From assembly GCA_001574975.1 (NCBI GenBank), contig KQ965832.1:31879-95878 (forward strand): a DNA stretch of 64,000 nucleotides, given 5' to 3'. The DNA comes from Gonapodya prolifera JEL478 (Eukaryota > Monoblepharomycota > Monoblepharidomycetes > Monoblepharidales > Gonapodyaceae). Positions within the stretch are counted from its first letter, which is position 1. Each line of letters begins with the position of its first letter. The position numbers and the translations under genes are program-made. This document shows positions 61,251-64,000 of the stretch, one piece after another. The notes under the pieces are model-generated. The model was not told the DNA's origin. It made no database searches and was given only the letters and a program-made list of their open reading frames with translations.

Positions 61251-62195
61251 CTACTTGGGCAATGTTGAGAAAATGCCACCATGTTTTAATCGATTGGTGC
61301 TCCCTTCTGCATCAAATATCCCTGCTAAAAACCCTGGGTTCATCCGGGTCAGATCAACTTCAGAAGCGTATGTCATCTTGTTACTGTTGCAATATTTCAT
61401 TAGTCCTGCGAGCTCTTCACGTCTGGCAAAATTCTGTGAATCGAGGAATTGCAACGCAATTCCTGCTTGTTTGGATTTGATCACGGCATTTTCCGCGAGT
61501 ATCTTAAGAATCGAATATGCAGAGGTGCCGCCATACACAAGTTCCCACCCCTGCACGCCGTTGGAAGATGTAGCTTTTTTTCCTTTGTGCAATGAGCCTC
61601 CGCCGTATTTGCTTTGAAGTGCTGCTAAAAATGAATAATTCGACTGTGTCATACCAACCTGAAGCTTCCAGAAACGTCCATTCCTTCCAAAAGAGATGTG
61701 TCCATCGCCATCAAAAAATCCACTTAACCAAGACTCTGTCATTCGTTCAGTGTTGTATCTGGTTGGAAAGGGCTTCAATGATGGTTTGATTTGATAAACA
61801 CTTCTGTCTTTCTCGAGGAAGATGGACATTAGCCCCTTTATCTCACGATTGAGATATTCGCGTTCAGCGTTCTCCTTTTCCCTTTGCGTCCCTTTTTGGT
61901 GTGCTGCCACGTGGCGTTTCAAATTACGATATTCGGATGATTTGTAAGTGCAGCCTTCAACTGGACAAGCGTGAGGTTTCAAATTTTCGTGGACGCCTCG
62001 GATATGTCGTTGGAGATGTGAGTTGGACTTTGAGGAGTAAGCGCATTGACTGCATGGAAATGGCCTCTCTCCGGTATGGACGCGCAAATGCATCTGCAGT
62101 AAAAAAGCGCTCTGCGCTATATAGCGGCAGCCTTCGTATGTGCAAATTCGATTTTTTGGCACATTTGCCAGCAAAACTAGCATGAATTTTGTCAC
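61251..62195 (-). CDS. C2H2 zinc fingers fused to LAGLIDADG homing endonuclease-like domain
   Basis: The N-terminal 100 residues hold three C2H2 fingers: CTYEGCRYIAQ then HLRVH; the classic linker HTGERPF followed by CSQCAYSSKSNSHLQRHIRG; and CPVEGCTYKSSEYRNLKRH. A helical linker (about 105-150) leads to a LAGLIDADG-type region: LSGFFDGDGHISFG (first motif with catalytic-type acidic residue), beta sheets (WKLQVGMTQSNYSFLAALQS, WELVYGGTSAYSIL) and LAGIFDAEGSTNRL (second motif). Single-chain homing endonucleases have two such motifs. Zinc fingers at the N-terminus are unusual and could add DNA targeting. Parts of the element are degraded; this frame itself reads well. Confidence 0.75.
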   Translation of the reverse strand: MTKFMLVLLANVPKNRICTYEGCRYIAQSAFLLQMHLRVHTGERPFPCSQCAYSSKSNSHLQRHIRGVHENLKPHACPVEGCTYKSSEYRNLKRHVAAHQKGTQREKENAEREYLNREIKGLMSIFLEKDRSVYQIKPSLKPFPTRYNTERMTESWLSGFFDGDGHISFGRNGRFWKLQVGMTQSNYSFLAALQSKYGGGSLHKGKKATSSNGVQGWELVYGGTSAYSILKILAENAVIKSKQAGIALQFLDSQNFARREELAGLMKYCNSNKMTYASEVDLTRMNPGFLAGIFDAEGSTNRLKHGGIFSTLPK

Positions 62196-62503
62196 TCAAT
62201 GACCATTGACGGACGTAAACATTCATTGACTTACTGTCCGAACTGTCACAGTCATCCGCGTGCAGACTGTCGTTATCGCTTGTCTCAGCATCGCCAAGTA
62301 CATTTTCTGTATCCATGGAGTCGCTGCCTTCTGTCAGTTCGGCGTCGCTGTCCATCGAAGTTTTCTATATGGTGAAAATTCTTTAGTGACCAAGGCATTT
62401 TATAGACTTGCACAGCCACATCTGGTAAAAATAAATGACAAATTTATTGTATTCTTGTACGGGTGTCTGTCTAGGGTTAAAGACGCAGGCTACGTGTTAC
62501 ATG

Positions 62504-62965
62504 TTACCAAATTTCACATTTGACTGCGCTTAGCGGCGTCTGTGGAATCACCCAGAATTCTGGAGACGCACTGACGTCTCGTGCTCCCCTGGCGTCCGGT
62601 GGTGTGCATCCAGCCCGATGTACCCCGCTGATGTCTCGGGTCATGCTGACGCTTGGAGACATGGGGCACTTGTCCACACTGCATGAAAAGCGCCACCACC
62701 AAGATCTATCATCTAATGGAAAGTTCTGACTGTTTTCAAAGTCTGTGCGAAAGCTTGCAGTGAGGCTGTACATCACAAGAACGGACCCATTGTCCGTCCC
62801 AAGAAACCAGTTTTGCGCAAGCGCGCAGATACTGTCCATCACTTCGCGCGCAGAACTGTCTGGGATATAGTGCTCCGTTATGATACACTGAGAAACGCAT
62901 ACAACGCCTGTCGCAATCTCGGGGGCGGTGTTTGTTAGGAACGCATCAACATTGGCTGTGGACAA
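62504..62965 (-). CDS. unknown ORF of the viral element
   Basis: 153 codons from MSTANVDAFLTNTAPEIATG. The predicted mixed alpha/beta protein has Cys pairs (VVCVSQC, CSVDKCP) and SSAREVMDSICALAQNWFLG. No family is recognised. It lies between the zinc-finger gene and the primase-helicase, with an AT-rich palindrome in its downstream spacer. Confidence 0.4.
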   Translation of the reverse strand: MSTANVDAFLTNTAPEIATGVVCVSQCIITEHYIPDSSAREVMDSICALAQNWFLGTDNGSVLVMYSLTASFRTDFENSQNFPLDDRSWWWRFSCSVDKCPMSPSVSMTRDISGVHRAGCTPPDARGARDVSASPEFWVIPQTPLSAVKCEIW

Positions 62966-63088
62966 GTGACAAAATCGAAAATGGCGGGGTCAGCAAGGGT
63001 CACGGATAGGCACTTGCCCGCAGACGCCCAACTACTGGATGAAGGGCGTTGTGCGGGGCTCGCGGCTTACATTGATTAATCCTTCAGC

Positions 63089-64000
63089 ATGTTCCCCCAA
63101 GTGCTTGGAAAGTTACAGACTCACGGGGAGACGTTGGTTATACCGACAAGTGAAAAACGATGCATGTTCGAAAGGCGGGAACACAGCACCAACCACCAAT
63201 ACTTTGTTATCACGAAGAAGGGCGAAATCACGAGACGGTGCTACTCTGACAAATGCAGTGGCAAGACATTCGGAAAACGCACCATTCCAGANTCTCTTCT
63301 CGCGTCACTGAAGCATTTCTTCGATATCGTCGTTCCCATTGACCCTGAGCTCGTACGCATGGCAGAGTTAGAGGCAAAGCAGAACGTTGGGGAGAACTTT
63401 GAGGGAATCGATAACGTGGAAGTGGCGCTCGTACGCGAAAAGAGCACGATCGAGGATGACCCCACGCGTCAGAGTGACTTGCTCAACTTTTGGGGAAACG
63501 GAACCACGGATAGCACTGCACTGGAAGTGTCGTTCGACGAAAAGTATGTCATCTTTGACGACCCCGCTCTCAACAACAGAGCGTACAAGGCCCTCGATGG
63601 AACGCACGTTCATATGGCGGAGCTGTTTTTAGAGCTGGCAAACACAAGTACCGCATCACAAAAAGCAAAGACTGGTGGGTCTTCCAGGGTCATCGCTGGA
63701 GAAAGCACAAGCTGAGGGAAGAAATGAATATCAATATCCACACCGCCCTCAACGAAACGCTTGAAAAAATCAGAACGTCCTACATGCAACACCCGGAATC
63801 GGACTTGAGGGCCAAACGAATTGGGAAGATAAACAATTTGATCAAGGGCGTACTGGGGAAGGATTTGTGCCACATCAGAAATCAGGCGCTGCCATACTTC
63901 TTTCAGTTGGACGAGTTTTTCGGCGACAATCTCGACGCGAACAGGGATCTCCTGGGATTCAACAATGGCATATACGATTTCAAGCGGAATTGCTTCAGAG
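63089..64000 (+). CDS. D5-type primase-helicase of the viral element, partial at the window end
   Basis: The N-terminal part shows a zinc-ribbon of the AEP primase C-terminal type: CMFERREH, HQYFVITKKG, then RRCYSDKCSGK. Downstream are a linker and sequences like the D5 N-terminal domain: YFFQLDEFFGDNLDANRDLL and GFNNGIYDF near 63895-63985, the latter almost universal in D5 proteins. The SF3 helicase motor would lie beyond the window. Role: priming and unwinding of viral DNA. One ambiguous base (n) is present at 63292. The locus belongs to the degraded element. Confidence 0.75.

Larger units (their letters stand above)
58011..64000. mobile_element. endogenous nucleocytovirus-like element, left part, runs past the window edge
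   Basis: From about 58.0 kb, gene style changes: compact, mostly intronless genes on both strands, AT-rich spacers with palindromes, and viral-type products (vWA, SLT lysozyme-like, zinc-finger/LAGLIDADG, D5-type primase-helicase). The D5 N-terminal region with its upstream zinc-ribbon is typical of nucleocytoviruses and some Polinton-like viruses. No capsid or packaging gene is visible, so the family within these groups is open. The element looks degraded, with a handful of breaks across the visible part. Age cannot be dated; moderate decay suggests neither very fresh nor ancient. The left border is placed between the small secreted gene and the vWA gene; no terminal repeat is seen. Confidence 0.7.

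Overview
The window looks like nuclear DNA of a fungus, most likely a zoosporic (chytrid-type) lineage. The genes carry many short GT-AG introns (about 54-75 nt). They encode fungal hallmarks: two CBM1 cellulose-binding modules, a chitin-binding CBM18-like fragment, an Atf/CREB bZIP factor, a UraA-type nucleobase permease, SART1 and DEAH spliceosomal factors, and the NOG2 ribosome-assembly GTPase. The chytrid assignment is inference. All functional calls rest on motifs read by eye, not on database searches.

Layout. (1) 0.1-7.7 kb is an AT-richer island of small orphan genes (acidic, membrane, RS-rich and coiled-coil proteins) and two short F-box genes. Its spacers repeat a GATC-rich palindrome, and several introns end at or inside the start codon. 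(2) 7.8-18.3 kb holds an unrecognised multi-exon gene, an F-box/LRR gene, a decayed ACAD10/11-type phosphotransferase gene, the nucleobase permease and methylthioribulose-1-phosphate dehydratase. (3) 18.7-34.9 kb holds the bZIP factor, an APC-family permease, a small Tc1/mariner-type MITE, an orphan gene, a polyamine oxidase, two neighbouring RING-finger genes, another orphan and a PPR-like gene. (4) 35.1-50.4 kb is housekeeping: NOG2, SART1, a protein with LESLPGW repeats and the Prp2/DHX16 helicase. (5) 50.6-58.0 kb has a CBM18-like fragment, an ALDH8A1-type aldehyde dehydrogenase, a large secreted protein (C-type lectin, LRR, C-type lectin, two CBM1) and a small secreted protein. (6) From about 58.0 kb to the window end lies part of a nucleocytovirus-like endogenous element. 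It carries a vWA protein, an SLT lysozyme-like protein, a zinc-finger/LAGLIDADG protein and a D5-type primase-helicase at the edge.

How the parts relate. SART1 and Prp2 both act in spliceosome activation, and NOG2 in 60S maturation. The methionine-salvage dehydratase, polyamine oxidase and nucleobase permease are ordinary metabolism. The lectin/CBM1 protein fits extracellular attachment to a plant or fungal substrate. The most unusual material is the C2H2/LAGLIDADG fusion in the viral element, the mosaic of GC hairpin repeats in introns of two housekeeping genes, the GATC palindromes of the left island and the duplicated lectin architecture.
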